Assembly: GCF_002161675.1 (NCBI RefSeq)
Contig: NZ_NFIH01000008.1
Coordinates: forward strand, 50,610 to 114,609
Source of the DNA: Pseudoflavonifractor sp. An44
GTDB lineage: Bacteria > Bacillota > Clostridia > Oscillospirales > Oscillospiraceae
DNA length: 64,000 bases
Direction of reading: 5' to 3'
The first letter of the stretch is position 1, and each line of letters starts with the position of its first letter. Made by a program: the position numbers and the translations under genes. Under the pieces are notes generated by a model. That model did no database searches. It was not told where the DNA came from and saw only the letters and a list, made by a program, of their open reading frames with translations. This document shows, one piece after another, positions 35,308-44,285 of the stretch.

Positions 35308-35327
35308 AATTGGAAATGTTTCCAATT
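35308..35327. promoter_or_regulatory. Perfect 9+2+9 palindrome upstream of the GH2 gene
   Basis: AATTGGAAA-TG-TTTCCAATT is an exact inverted repeat about 200 bp before the GH2 start and past the terminator of the transketolase operon. Its centre resembles LacI-family or CcpA operators (TGGAAACGTTTCCA type). A weak promoter (TTGTGT-N17-TACACT) lies between it and the gene. Confidence 0.6.
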
Positions 35328-35383
35328 CCAGTTTTTTGTCAGGCATATTTTTACTAAAAACTATTTTGGGCCGGGCCGAAAAA

Positions 35384-35418
35384 ACAAAAAATCTCCCCTG
35401 CCCGCAGGCAGGGGAGAA
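35384..35418 (-). terminator. Terminator of the arabinose-transketolase operon
   Basis: TCTCCCCTGCC / GGCAGGGGAGA stem with a CGCA-type loop, followed by a T6 run on the minus strand, 19 bp past the transketolase C-subunit stop. Confidence 0.92.
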
Positions 35419-35436
35419 AATGGTAGCAGCAATTTT

Positions 35437-36378
35437 TTACTTACCCACGAAGTCCCGGGCCACCTCCACAATGTGGTCGGCGCACAGGCCGAACTGCTTG
35501 AGGAGGGCTCCGGCGGGGCCGGAGTGGCCAAACTCGTCGTTGACGCCGATGCGGCGCACGGGGGTGGGGCACTGCTCGGCCAGCACGCCGCACACGGCCT
35601 CGCCCAGGCCGCCCAGCACGTTGTGCTCCTCACAGGTGATGATTTTGCCGCACTCCTTTGCGGCCTTCAGCACCAGCTCCTCGTCCAGAGGCTTGATGGT
35701 GGCCATGTTGATGACCCGGGCGGAGATACCGGCCTGGGCCAGGGTCTCAGCGGCCTCCAAAGCCTCGGCCACCAGCAGGCCGTTGGCGATGATGGCCACG
35801 TCGGTGCCATCGGTGAGCACCTCGCCCTTGCCAATCTGGAACTCATAGTCCTCGTCGTGAATGACGGGAACCGCAGCACGGCCAAAGCGCATATACACGG
35901 GGCCTTCCATCTCGTAGGCGGCCTTCACCATCTTGCGGGCCTCCACGTCATCGGCGGGAGACATGACGGTCATGCCGGGAATGGTGCGCATGAGGGCGAA
36001 ATCCTCACAGCACTGGTGGGAAGCGCCGTCCTCGCCCACGGAGATACCGCCGTGGGTGGCGCCGATCTTCACGTTCAGGTGGGGGTAGCCGATGGTGTTG
36101 CGCACCTGCTCATAGGCCCGCCCGGCGGCGAACATGGCGAAGGTGGCGGCGAAAGGCACCAGGCCCATGGTGGACAGACCCGCAGCCACGTTGACCATGT
36201 TGGCCTCGGCAATGCCGCAGTCGAAGTGGCGGTCCGGGAAGGCCTTTTTGAAGATGCCCGTCTTGGTGGCCCCGGCCAGGTCGGCGTCCAGCACCACCAG
36301 ATCGGCGTGGGTCTCGCCCAGCTCCTTGAGGGCGTTGCCGTAGCTCTCACGGGTTGCGATTTTCTTCACGTCTGCCAT
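35437..36378 (-). CDS. Transketolase, C-terminal subunit
   Basis: The 313-aa protein carries the pyrimidine-binding and C-terminal domains of a split transketolase. It has IATRESYGNALKELGE at the start, then DCGIAEANMVNVAAGLS with the TPP-activating Glu, GATHGGISVGEDGASHQ, RTIPGMTVMSPADD and CEEHNVLGGLGEAV. It begins one base after the N-terminal subunit ends, so the two are made together. It moves two-carbon units between pentose phosphates and other sugars. Placement after the arabinose genes fits processing of xylulose 5-phosphate. Confidence 0.95.
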   Translation of the reverse strand: MADVKKIATRESYGNALKELGETHADLVVLDADLAGATKTGIFKKAFPDRHFDCGIAEANMVNVAAGLSTMGLVPFAATFAMFAAGRAYEQVRNTIGYPHLNVKIGATHGGISVGEDGASHQCCEDFALMRTIPGMTVMSPADDVEARKMVKAAYEMEGPVYMRFGRAAVPVIHDEDYEFQIGKGEVLTDGTDVAIIANGLLVAEALEAAETLAQAGISARVINMATIKPLDEELVLKAAKECGKIITCEEHNVLGGLGEAVCGVLAEQCPTPVRRIGVNDEFGHSGPAGALLKQFGLCADHIVEVARDFVGK

Positions 36379-36379
36379 G

Positions 36380-37231
36380 TTACATCCCCTCCACTTCTGC
36401 CAGCTGGGCCTTCAACTCGCCCATGGCCTGCTCATACTCCTGGTCGTTGGGGGCCTTGCCGTGCCACCCGGCCTGATTTTCCATATAGGACACGCCCTTG
36501 CCCTTGGTTGTCTTCATGAGGATGGCGGTGGGCTTTCCGGTGCCGTGGTTGGCGTGGAACTTGGCGAAGGCGTCCTCCAGCTCCTGGAAGTCGTGGCCGT
36601 TCACCTTCACCACGTCGCAGCCGAAGGCGGCGAACTTGGCATCCACAGGCTCGGTGTTCATCACGTCGCAGGTGCGACCGTCAATTTGCAAGCCGTTGAT
36701 GTCCACGATGATGCACAGGTTGTCCAGCTTATAGTGGGCGGCAAACATGGTGGCCTCCCAGATCTGGCCCTCGGCCAGCTCGCCGTCGCCCAGCAGGGAG
36801 TAGACGTTGATGTCCTTGCCCAGGAACTTGGCGCCCTTGGCCATGCCAGCGGCAGCGGACAGGCCCTGGCCCAGGGACCCGGTGGACATATCCACACCGG
36901 GGGTCAGGTTCATGTTGGGGTGGCCCTGGAGGTGGCTGCCAATCTGGCGCAGGGTGAGCAGGTCCTCCACGGGGAAGTAGCCCCGGTTGGCCAGAGCGGC
37001 GTAGAGGCCGGGGGCGGTGTGGCCCTTGGAGAGGACAAAGCGGTCCCGATCCTCCCAGCGGGGATTGGCGGGGTCGATGCGCATTTCTTTAAAATAGAGA
37101 TAGGTAAACAGGTCGGCGGCGGACAGAGAGCCGCCGGGATGTCCGGCCTTGGCGGCGTGGGTGCCCTCGATGACACCCATGCGTACCTTGCAGGCGGTCA
37201 CCGCCAGTTGCTTTTTTTCAGCTGCGGTCAT
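36380..37231 (-). CDS. Transketolase, N-terminal subunit
   Basis: This 283-aa subunit binds the diphosphate of TPP. It has HAAKAGHPGGSLSAADL, RFVLSKGHTAPGLYAAL, STGSLGQGLSAAAGMA and the Mg/TPP motif LLGDGELAEGQIWEA...LCIIVDING. AAAAGGAGTTTGAAACT precedes the ATG. Split transketolases are common in Clostridia. It follows araA after 208 bp that contain strong hairpins, so its level may differ from that of the upstream genes. Confidence 0.95.
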   Translation of the reverse strand: MTAAEKKQLAVTACKVRMGVIEGTHAAKAGHPGGSLSAADLFTYLYFKEMRIDPANPRWEDRDRFVLSKGHTAPGLYAALANRGYFPVEDLLTLRQIGSHLQGHPNMNLTPGVDMSTGSLGQGLSAAAGMAKGAKFLGKDINVYSLLGDGELAEGQIWEATMFAAHYKLDNLCIIVDINGLQIDGRTCDVMNTEPVDAKFAAFGCDVVKVNGHDFQELEDAFAKFHANHGTGKPTAILMKTTKGKGVSYMENQAGWHGKAPNDQEYEQAMGELKAQLAEVEGM

Positions 37232-37261
37232 AGTTTCAAACTCCTTTTCATATCAGAAAAC

Positions 37262-37405
37262 CCCAGAGGTATGCCAGACACACCCTTGGGGCATAGACAA
37301 ATTCATGCAATCCTTTTGGTAAAGAAGTCCGTGGACTTCTTTGCCGGATTGGCCCCAGGGGCGTGCCACGCACACCCCTGGGGCACAGGTTTGAGGGAGG
37401 AAGGA
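37262..37405 (-). other. Cluster of hairpins between araA and the transketolase genes
   Basis: Two related segments (CCCCAGAGGTATGCCAGACA.. and CCCCAGGGGCGTGCCACGCA.., each ending near TTGGGGCA/CTGGGGCA) flank a third hairpin, AAAGAAGTCC/GGACTTCTTT. On the minus strand the first stem met is TGCCCCAGGGGTGTG..CACGCCCCTGGGG. None has a clear T run, so processing or stabilisation of mRNA ends is as likely as termination. No gene is seen. Confidence 0.55.
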
Positions 37406-37439
37406 ATAATAAACAATATTTATGATTGCGTATGGCTGA

Positions 37440-38912
37440 TTACTTCAGCTTCCAGGCCAGGTCGTTCCAGAACAGTTCCTTTTCCAGGCCTTCCACGGTG
37501 GTATCCTTGCTGATGTGGACAAACTCGATGCCCATGATGTTGGCCCAGTCCTTCATCTGCTCGGCGGTGACGTCGTAGCTGAGGACGGTGTGGTGGGCGC
37601 CGCCAGCGGTGATCCAGCACTCCACACCGGTGGTGAGAGAGGGCTCAGCGGTCCACATGACCCGGGCCACGGGCAGGTTGGGCATGTCCATGATGGGCTT
37701 GACGCAGTGGATGTCCTGGCAGATCAGGCGCAGGCGGCCGCCCATGTCGATGAGGGAGACCACAATGCCGTCCCCTTCCTTGCCCTCGAACACCAGGCGG
37801 GCGGGGTCCTTGCGGTTCATGCCGATGCCCAGGTGGTGGGTCTCAATGCGGGGCCGGGCAGAGGCCAGAGAGGGGCACACCTCCAGCATGTGGGCGCCCA
37901 GGGAGTACTGGTGGCCGGGCACCAGGTGGTAGGTGTAGTCCTCCATGAAGCCGGAGGCGCCGTTGCCGTTCTCACCCATGACCTTCATGATGGCGGTCAT
38001 GGCGGACACCTTCCAGTCGCCCTCGCCGCCGTAGCCGTAGCCCTGAGCCATCAGGTGCTGGCTGGCCAGGCCGGGCAGCTGCTCCATGCCGTAGAGATCC
38101 TGGAAGGTGTTGGAGAAGGCCTTGCACCCTTCTGCGTCCATCATCTTCTTCATGGCGATCTCTTCCCGAGCCTGGTAGCGAATGGCCTCCACGTTGTCGG
38201 TGGCGATATCATAGTTGGCCTTATAGACCTCCATCAGCTCGTCAATCTCGGCGTCGGTGACCTGGTTCATCACTTCCACCAGATCGCCCACGGCCCAGGT
38301 GTTCACCTGCCAGCCCAGCTTGGCCTGCACTTCCACCTTGTCGCCCTCAGTGACGGCCACTTCCCGCATGTTGTCGCCAAAGCGCATCACCTTCAGGTTG
38401 CGGGAGAAGTCCACACCCAGGCAGGTGCGCATCCAGCGGCCCAGACGCTTCTGGACCTCTTCGTCCTTCCAGTAGCCGGCGATGACCTTGCGGGGCATGC
38501 GCAGACGGGCGGCGATGAAGCCGTGCTCCCGGTCGCCGTGGGCGGCCTGGTTGAGGTTCATGAAGTCCATGTCGATCTCCTCGTTGGGGATCTCCAGGTT
38601 GTACTGGGTGGCCAGGTGGCAGTAGGGCTTTTGCAGGTTGACAAAGCCGTTGATCCACATCTTGGAGGGGGAGAAGGTGTGGCACCAAGTGACGATACCG
38701 CAGCAGTTGTCGTCATAGTTGGCGGCCTTCACCACGTCGGCGATCTCCTTGTTGGTCTTGGCCGTGACCTTGTATACCAGCTTGCAGGGCAGGTTTCCGG
38801 TGGCGTTGAGGGTGTCCACCATCTCGGCGGCGCGGCGATCCACGATCTCCAGCACTTCGGGGCCATACAGGAACTGGCTGCCCACGACAAACCAAAATTC
38901 TTTGTTGCTCAT
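37440..38912 (-). CDS. araA: L-arabinose isomerase
   Basis: The better start is the ATG at 38912 (ACGGAGG eight bases upstream); the ATG at 38918 is too close to that site. The 490-aa protein matches AraA along its length: EFWFVVGSQFLYGPEVLE, GIVTWCHTFSPSKMWI, LPHL-like QTQYNLE region (CHLATQYNLEIPNEEIDMDF), GYGYGGEGDWKVSAM with its Mn-binding Glu, MEDYTYHL, and the C-terminal His in ETHHLGIG. It converts L-arabinose to L-ribulose, the substrate of the kinase encoded 31 bp upstream. The enzyme is cytoplasmic and Mn-dependent. Confidence 0.96.
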   Translation of the reverse strand: MSNKEFWFVVGSQFLYGPEVLEIVDRRAAEMVDTLNATGNLPCKLVYKVTAKTNKEIADVVKAANYDDNCCGIVTWCHTFSPSKMWINGFVNLQKPYCHLATQYNLEIPNEEIDMDFMNLNQAAHGDREHGFIAARLRMPRKVIAGYWKDEEVQKRLGRWMRTCLGVDFSRNLKVMRFGDNMREVAVTEGDKVEVQAKLGWQVNTWAVGDLVEVMNQVTDAEIDELMEVYKANYDIATDNVEAIRYQAREEIAMKKMMDAEGCKAFSNTFQDLYGMEQLPGLASQHLMAQGYGYGGEGDWKVSAMTAIMKVMGENGNGASGFMEDYTYHLVPGHQYSLGAHMLEVCPSLASARPRIETHHLGIGMNRKDPARLVFEGKEGDGIVVSLIDMGGRLRLICQDIHCVKPIMDMPNLPVARVMWTAEPSLTTGVECWITAGGAHHTVLSYDVTAEQMKDWANIMGIEFVHISKDTTVEGLEKELFWNDLAWKLK

Positions 38913-38943
38913 GTTCATAACCTCCGTTATGTCAAGTTTTTAT

Positions 38944-40530
38944 TTATACGTGTTCCACGGCGGCCCGCTCCACAGCCAGGCCCGCCTTATAGTGCACCAT
39001 AAAGTTGGTGAAGCCCTCCACGTCCTCGGCCTGAGGCTCCACCACAGACACCTTCTGGTCGCCAAAGACCTGGGTGTTCAGGTAGTCCTGGAGGGACTGG
39101 CCGTCGGTCTTATGTACCGCATAGGCGGCCAGCAGGGCCATGCCCCAGGGTCCGCCCTCTCCGGCGGTCTCCATGGTGGCTACGGGGCTGTTGGCGGCGG
39201 CAGCCAGAATGCGCTGGCCCACCACGGGGGTCTTGAAGAATCCGCCGTGGCCCATGAGGCGGTCCACCGCCACATGCTCCTCACCCAGAATGTCCAGGCC
39301 CACCTTCAAGGTGGCCAGGGCGGAATAGAGCTGGGTGCGCATGAAGTTTGCAAAGTTCAGGTGTGCCTCGGGGCCACGCACCAGCAGGGGGCGGCCGTCG
39401 CTGAGGCCGGTGACCGGCTCGCCGGACAGGTAGTTATAGAGCAGGAGCCCGTCCCCGTCCGCCTTGCCCTCCAGAGCGGAGGTAAACATGGCGGTGTACA
39501 GGGCGTTTTTGTCCACCTCATGGCCCAGAGCGGTGAGCAGGCCGGAGAAGACCTCCGCCCAGGCGTTGATCTCATTGGTGCAGTTGTTGCAGTGGACCAT
39601 GGCCACGGGAGCCCCGTCGGGGGTGGTGACCATGTCGATCTCCTCGTAGCGGCGGCTCAGGGGCTTCTCCAGCACGATCATGGAGAACACCGAGGTGCCC
39701 GCCGACACGTTGCCGGTGCGCTTGGCCACGGCGTTGGTGGCGGCCATGCCGGTGCCAGCGTCCCCCTCGGGGGGGCAGAGGATGGCGCCGGGCTGCAAGG
39801 TCCCGGTGGGGTCCAGCAGCTTGGCCCCCTCGGCGGTGAGGGTGCCGGCGTTGTCGCCAGCCACCGCCACCCGGGGCAGGATATCCCGGAGCTTCCAGGG
39901 GAAGCCCTTGTCGGCCACCAGGGCGTCAAAGCTGTCCACCATGGCCTGGTCGTAGTCGCAGGTGTTGGAGTCAATGGGGAACACGCCGCTGGCGTCGCCC
40001 ACACCCAGGACATTCTCCCCGGTGAGCTTCCAGTGCACGTAGCCCGCCAGCGTGGTGATAAAGGCCACGTCGGGCACGTGGTCCTCGCCGTTGAGGATGG
40101 CCTGGTACAGGTGGGCAATGGACCAGCGCTGGGGAATGTTGAAGTTGAACCGCTCGCTGAGAATCTCAGCGGCCTGTCCGGTGGTGGTGTTGCGCCAGGT
40201 GCGGAAGGGGGCCAGCAGCTGGCCCTCATGGCCGAAGGGGAGGTAGCCGTGCATCATGGCGGAGAAGCCCATGGAGGCCACACGGGTCAGCTTCACCCCG
40301 TAGCGGGCTTCCACATCGGCGGACAGGTGGGCGTAGGCGTCTTGCAGCCCGGTCCACACGTCCTCCAGGGAGTAGGTCCAGTAGCCGCCCTCATAGCGGT
40401 TCTCCCAGCTGTGGTCGCCGGAGGCGATGGGGGCGTGGTCAGGGCCGATGAGCACCGCCTTGATGCGGGTGGAGCCCAGCTCGATGCCCAGACAGGCCTG
40501 ACCGTTTGCGAGAAATTCTTTCATATCCAT
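38944..40530 (-). CDS. araB: FGGY-family sugar kinase, probable ribulokinase
   Basis: The 528-aa kinase has the FGGY fold: [16 protein letters not shown] (phosphate 1), [18 protein letters not shown]-like [22 protein letters not shown], and [22 protein letters not shown] (ATP side), then [19 protein letters not shown] near the end. GGAGGGTTGCTCC precedes the ATG at 40530. It is close in type to the ribulokinases that accompany AraA in Clostridia rather than to E. coli AraB. Operon position between the permeases and araA makes L-ribulose the best substrate guess; xylulose is possible. Confidence 0.88.
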   Translation of the reverse strand: MDMKEFLANGQACLGIELGSTRIKAVLIGPDHAPIASGDHSWENRYEGGYWTYSLEDVWTGLQDAYAHLSADVEARYGVKLTRVASMGFSAMMHGYLPFGHEGQLLAPFRTWRNTTTGQAAEILSERFNFNIPQRWSIAHLYQAILNGEDHVPDVAFITTLAGYVHWKLTGENVLGVGDASGVFPIDSNTCDYDQAMVDSFDALVADKGFPWKLRDILPRVAVAGDNAGTLTAEGAKLLDPTGTLQPGAILCPPEGDAGTGMAATNAVAKRTGNVSAGTSVFSMIVLEKPLSRRYEEIDMVTTPDGAPVAMVHCNNCTNEINAWAEVFSGLLTALGHEVDKNALYTAMFTSALEGKADGDGLLLYNYLSGEPVTGLSDGRPLLVRGPEAHLNFANFMRTQLYSALATLKVGLDILGEEHVAVDRLMGHGGFFKTPVVGQRILAAAANSPVATMETAGEGGPWGMALLAAYAVHKTDGQSLQDYLNTQVFGDQKVSVVEPQAEDVEGFTNFMVHYKAGLAVERAAVEHV

Positions 40531-40560
40531 GGAGCAACCCTCCTGTGAGAAATTTCAAAC

Positions 40561-41601
40561 TTATTTCTTGCGGTTTTTCAGCAGGGCAAACACACTCTGC
40601 AGCACGATGAAGAAGCACAGCAAGGCAGCGGTGAGAATGTTGGGCCAGGAGCTGGCCAGCTTACCGTTGAACTGCACGATGCTGGCGATGGTACCGTTGA
40701 TGAGCACGCCGAACAGGGTGCCGATGACGTTACCAACACCACCGGTCAGCAGCGTACCACCGATAACCGCGGAGGCGATGGCGTCCATCTCCAAGCCGGT
40801 GGCCTGGTTGACGCTGGCGCTGGTGGTATTGAGGAAGTAGCAAATGCCGCCGATGGAGCACAGCAGAGAGCAGAGCACATAGGCCATCATCTTGGTCCGC
40901 TTCACGTTCAGACCCATCATGGCAGCGGACTGCTCATTGCCGCCTACCGCGTACAGGGAGCGGCCAAACTTGGTGTAACGCAGCATCAGGAACACCAGGA
41001 TCAGCACCACCACAGCGATGATAACACCCACGCCGAAGTAGGGCATAATCATCTTTCCAGCCCGGTTGATGGTGCCGCCGAAGGGCAGGTAGATGCGGAA
41101 GGTAGCCAGATCATAGAAGGCACCGCTGGTGATGGACAGCTGGGCGGTGGAGATGACAGCCACCATGCCGCGGGCGAAGAACATACCAGCCATGGTGACG
41201 ATGAAGGGCTGAATCTGCAGGTATCCGATGAAGAAGCCCTGCACCAGGCCAAAGACCAGGCCCAGCACCAGCACCAGAATCACAGCCACAGGAGCGCTCA
41301 TGTTCATCTCGGTCATGCCATAGGCCAGAATCATACAGTCCAGAGCCACCAGAGAGCCCACCGAGATGTCAATGCCGCCGGTGAGCATGACGCAGGTCAT
41401 GCCGCTGGCCACACAGATCAGGCCGGCGCTGCTGCGCAGCACGTTGAGGAAGGTCTGAACGGTGAGGAATCCTCTGCTGGCATAGGCCACGCAGCCGCCA
41501 GCATAGAGCACAAAGAACAAAACAATGGTAATCATCAGCAACATGGTGTTGCTGTTCATCTCTTTGACGCTTTTCAAGGCATTGGCAGGTTTCTTGCTCA
41601 T
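40561..41601 (-). CDS. Sugar ABC transporter permease (YjfF-like)
   Basis: The 346-aa permease of the RbsC family has eight to ten spans and the conserved loop MLTGGIDISVGSLVALDCM, followed later by LEMDAIASAVIGGTLLTGGVG (EAA-like coupling region). It overlaps the second permease by 4 bp; the pair forms the membrane channel for the YtfQ-like binding protein. Confidence 0.93.
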   Translation of the reverse strand: MSKKPANALKSVKEMNSNTMLLMITIVLFFVLYAGGCVAYASRGFLTVQTFLNVLRSSAGLICVASGMTCVMLTGGIDISVGSLVALDCMILAYGMTEMNMSAPVAVILVLVLGLVFGLVQGFFIGYLQIQPFIVTMAGMFFARGMVAVISTAQLSITSGAFYDLATFRIYLPFGGTINRAGKMIMPYFGVGVIIAVVVLILVFLMLRYTKFGRSLYAVGGNEQSAAMMGLNVKRTKMMAYVLCSLLCSIGGICYFLNTTSASVNQATGLEMDAIASAVIGGTLLTGGVGNVIGTLFGVLINGTIASIVQFNGKLASSWPNILTAALLCFFIVLQSVFALLKNRKK

Positions 41602-42671
41602 ACCTTGGCCACCTCCTTCTTGGCAGCGGCCTTAGCGGCACTGCGCTTGTTGAACCAGGCCTTCACAGGGGGTGCCTGGATGGCCACGATAATAATTACC
41701 ACAACAGCTTTGAACACAGGGGTGACCTCGGTGGACACGCCCAGGTTGTACATCGTGGTGGTAATGGCCTGAATGGTATAGGCACCGATGATGGAGCCAG
41801 CCAGGTTAAACTTACCGCCGCTCAGGGCGTTGCCGCCCAGAGCCACGGCCAGGATGGCGTCCAGCTCCATGTTCAAGCCGATGTTGTTGGAGTCTGCACT
41901 GGTGATTCGGGAGGAAGCCACCAGGCCAGCGATGGCAGCGCACAGGCCGCACACCAGGTAGCACAGGAAGATGATGCGCTTGGAGTTCAGGCCGGCGATG
42001 CGGCTGGCCCGCTTGTTGATACCCACCGACTGGATGTACAGACCCAGGGCCGTGTACTTCAGCAGCAGGGTGGTAATGAGCACGCATACGATCACCACGA
42101 TGAGGGGGGTGGGAATGCCGAACAGGTAGCCACCCAGCACGCCGTACTCAGGCACACGCACATACACAATCAGGTTGTTGCACAGCAGCAGGCCGATGGC
42201 ACGGGCCGCCGACCAGAGAATCAGCGTGGCCACCATGGGCTGAATGCCCAAGTAGGACACCAGAGCGCCGTTGAAGGCGCCGCACAGGCAGCCCATCAGG
42301 ATGGCACCGGCAAAGCCCAGAGCCAGAGAGGCGGGGGTGACGGAATCCACAGAGGAAACGCCGAATCCGGCAATGAGCATACAGCAGAAGGAGGCGCACA
42401 GGCTCATCACCGAGCCCACGGAAATATCCGTACCGGCGGAGGCGGAGACCACCAACGTCATACCGATGGCCAGAATGGCAACCTCACTGCCACGGTTGAG
42501 GATGTTTACCAGACGGCCCTGGAAAATGCCGTTGGTCATGGAAATCTTGAAAAAGTTATAAAATACATCGCCGTTTGCCACATCGTACACGATGTTTACG
42601 GCCAGCACCAGCAGCACGCACACGATTGGAAGGAACAGCTGCTGGCGGGAAAATTTCTTGAGAGTTGTCAT
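41598..42671 (-). CDS. Sugar ABC transporter permease (YtfT-like)
   Basis: This 357-aa RbsC-family permease has SASAGTDISVGSVMSLCAS and LNMELDAILAVALGGNALSGG as the family marks. It overlaps both neighbours by 4 bp. Two distinct permeases in one importer are typical of the YtfQRT-YjfF furanose transporter, so this arrangement supports import of arabinofuranose or galactofuranose. Confidence 0.93.
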   Translation of the reverse strand: MTTLKKFSRQQLFLPIVCVLLVLAVNIVYDVANGDVFYNFFKISMTNGIFQGRLVNILNRGSEVAILAIGMTLVVSASAGTDISVGSVMSLCASFCCMLIAGFGVSSVDSVTPASLALGFAGAILMGCLCGAFNGALVSYLGIQPMVATLILWSAARAIGLLLCNNLIVYVRVPEYGVLGGYLFGIPTPLIVVIVCVLITTLLLKYTALGLYIQSVGINKRASRIAGLNSKRIIFLCYLVCGLCAAIAGLVASSRITSADSNNIGLNMELDAILAVALGGNALSGGKFNLAGSIIGAYTIQAITTTMYNLGVSTEVTPVFKAVVVIIIVAIQAPPVKAWFNKRSAAKAAAKKEVAKV

Positions 42672-44185
42672 TCGTCAAAACCTCCTGCAATGGCACTCAT
42701 AACCCGCTCCTGGGTCAGTTCGCCTTCCAGCTCGCCCACCTTGGCACCGTCACGGAGCACCGCCATGCGGTTACAGGTACGCAGCATCTCTTCGATCTCA
42801 GAGGAGATAAACATAATGCTCTTGCCCTCTTGGGCCAGGTGGATGATGAGCTTTTGAATCTCGGTCTTGGTGCCCACGTCGATACCACGGGTGGGCTCGT
42901 CCAGAATGAGGAAATCCGGGTCGGTGGCCAGCCAGCGGCCCAAAATCACCTTCTGCTGGTTGCCGCCGGACAGCTGCTTGATGGGAGTCTCCCGAGAGGC
43001 GGTCTTAATCTGGAGCATCTTGATGTAGTGGTCGGCCATTTTGTCCTGCTGTGCCCGGGGAATCAGGTGGAACATACCACGCTTGGCCTGAAGGGCCAAG
43101 ATGATGTTCTCACGCACAGACAGGTCGCCGATGATACCCTCAGCCTTGCGGTCGTCGGGCAGCAAGCCCATGCCCATCTGCATGGCATCAATGGGCTGGT
43201 TGATCTTGGCCTCTTTGCCCGCCACCTTCAAGGTACCGGTCTGGGCCTTGTCCGCGCCGTAGATCACACGGGCCAGCTCGGAACGGCCGGAACCCAGCAG
43301 GCCGGTCAGGCCAATCACCTCTCCCTTGCGCAGGTTCAAATCGAAGGGCTTGATGGTACCCTTGTGACTCAGCCCCTGTGCCTCAATCTGCATGGGAGCG
43401 TCCTTGAGGGTATCAAATCCTTCCGGCTTAATGCTGGCCAAATCATCGAAATCTTTACCCATCATGGCAGCCACCAGCTTGACCCGGGGCAGCTCGTCCA
43501 CAGGGTACTCACCCACAAAGGTACCGTTGCGCAGCACGGTAATCCGGTCACACACGGCGTATACCTGCTCCAGGAAGTGAGTGACGAAGACGATGCTCAC
43601 GCCATTTTGCTTGAGCTGGTTCATCATAACAAAGAGCTTGTCCACTTCCACGTCGTCCAGAGAGGAGGTGGGCTCGTCCAAAATCAAAACCTTACAATCC
43701 ATATCCACCGCACGGGCGATGGCGATCATCTGCTGGATGGCCAGGGAGTAGTTCTCCAGGTTCTGGTACACATCCACGTCAATTTCCAGACGCTTGACCA
43801 GTTCCTCGGCCTTCCGGTACATCTTCTTGCGGTCAATGGTACCGATGAAAGTCTTGGGCTCACGGCCAATGTACAGGTTCTCGGCCACGCTGAGGTTGGG
43901 GCACAGGTTGACCTCCTGATACACGGTGGAGATGCCCACCTTCTGGGCATCCAAAGTAGAGTGGTTCTTCACCGGCCCGTCAATGCCGTCAATGCGGATC
44001 TCTCCGGCCTCAAAATCGTTGATGCCGGTCAGGCACTTGATGAGGGTGGATTTTCCTGCACCGTTTTCTCCCATCAGGGCGTGGATCTCACCCTTACGCA
44101 GGGTCAAGTCCACCCCGTCCAGCGCCTTAACGCCGGGAAAGGTCATGGTGATGCCTCGGGCAGTGAGTACGATATTACCTTCCAA
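42668..44185 (-). CDS. Sugar ABC transporter ATP-binding protein (YtfR/AraG-like)
   Basis: This is a 505-aa double ATPase. The first half has Walker A GENGAGKSTLIK (about 38-49), signature-region YSLAIQQMIAIARA and Walker B VLILDEPTSSLD. The second half has the degenerate GLLGSGRSELARV, then LSGGNQQKVILGRWL and FLILDEPTRGIDVG. A degenerate second Walker A is normal for carbohydrate uptake ATPases of the RbsA/MglA/AraG class. It follows the binding-protein gene after a hairpin that should reduce its expression relative to that gene. Confidence 0.94.
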   Translation of the reverse strand: MEGNIVLTARGITMTFPGVKALDGVDLTLRKGEIHALMGENGAGKSTLIKCLTGINDFEAGEIRIDGIDGPVKNHSTLDAQKVGISTVYQEVNLCPNLSVAENLYIGREPKTFIGTIDRKKMYRKAEELVKRLEIDVDVYQNLENYSLAIQQMIAIARAVDMDCKVLILDEPTSSLDDVEVDKLFVMMNQLKQNGVSIVFVTHFLEQVYAVCDRITVLRNGTFVGEYPVDELPRVKLVAAMMGKDFDDLASIKPEGFDTLKDAPMQIEAQGLSHKGTIKPFDLNLRKGEVIGLTGLLGSGRSELARVIYGADKAQTGTLKVAGKEAKINQPIDAMQMGMGLLPDDRKAEGIIGDLSVRENIILALQAKRGMFHLIPRAQQDKMADHYIKMLQIKTASRETPIKQLSGGNQQKVILGRWLATDPDFLILDEPTRGIDVGTKTEIQKLIIHLAQEGKSIMFISSEIEEMLRTCNRMAVLRDGAKVGELEGELTQERVMSAIAGGFDE

Positions 44186-44216
44186 AGTGGTTCACCTCAC
44201 AGAGTTTTGGGTTGAA

Positions 44217-44247
44217 AAGGGGACCCCGGGAAGTGCCGGGGTCCCCC
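44217..44247 (-). terminator. Attenuating hairpin after the binding-protein gene
   Basis: GGGGACCCCGGC / CCCGGGGTCCCC stem with a short loop and then TTTT on the minus strand. It sits between the lipoprotein gene and its ATPase; partial termination would give the usual excess of binding protein. Confidence 0.75.
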
Positions 44248-44285
44248 TGGATGTTTATATTCTATGGAGTTTTTCCGGAAAATCC

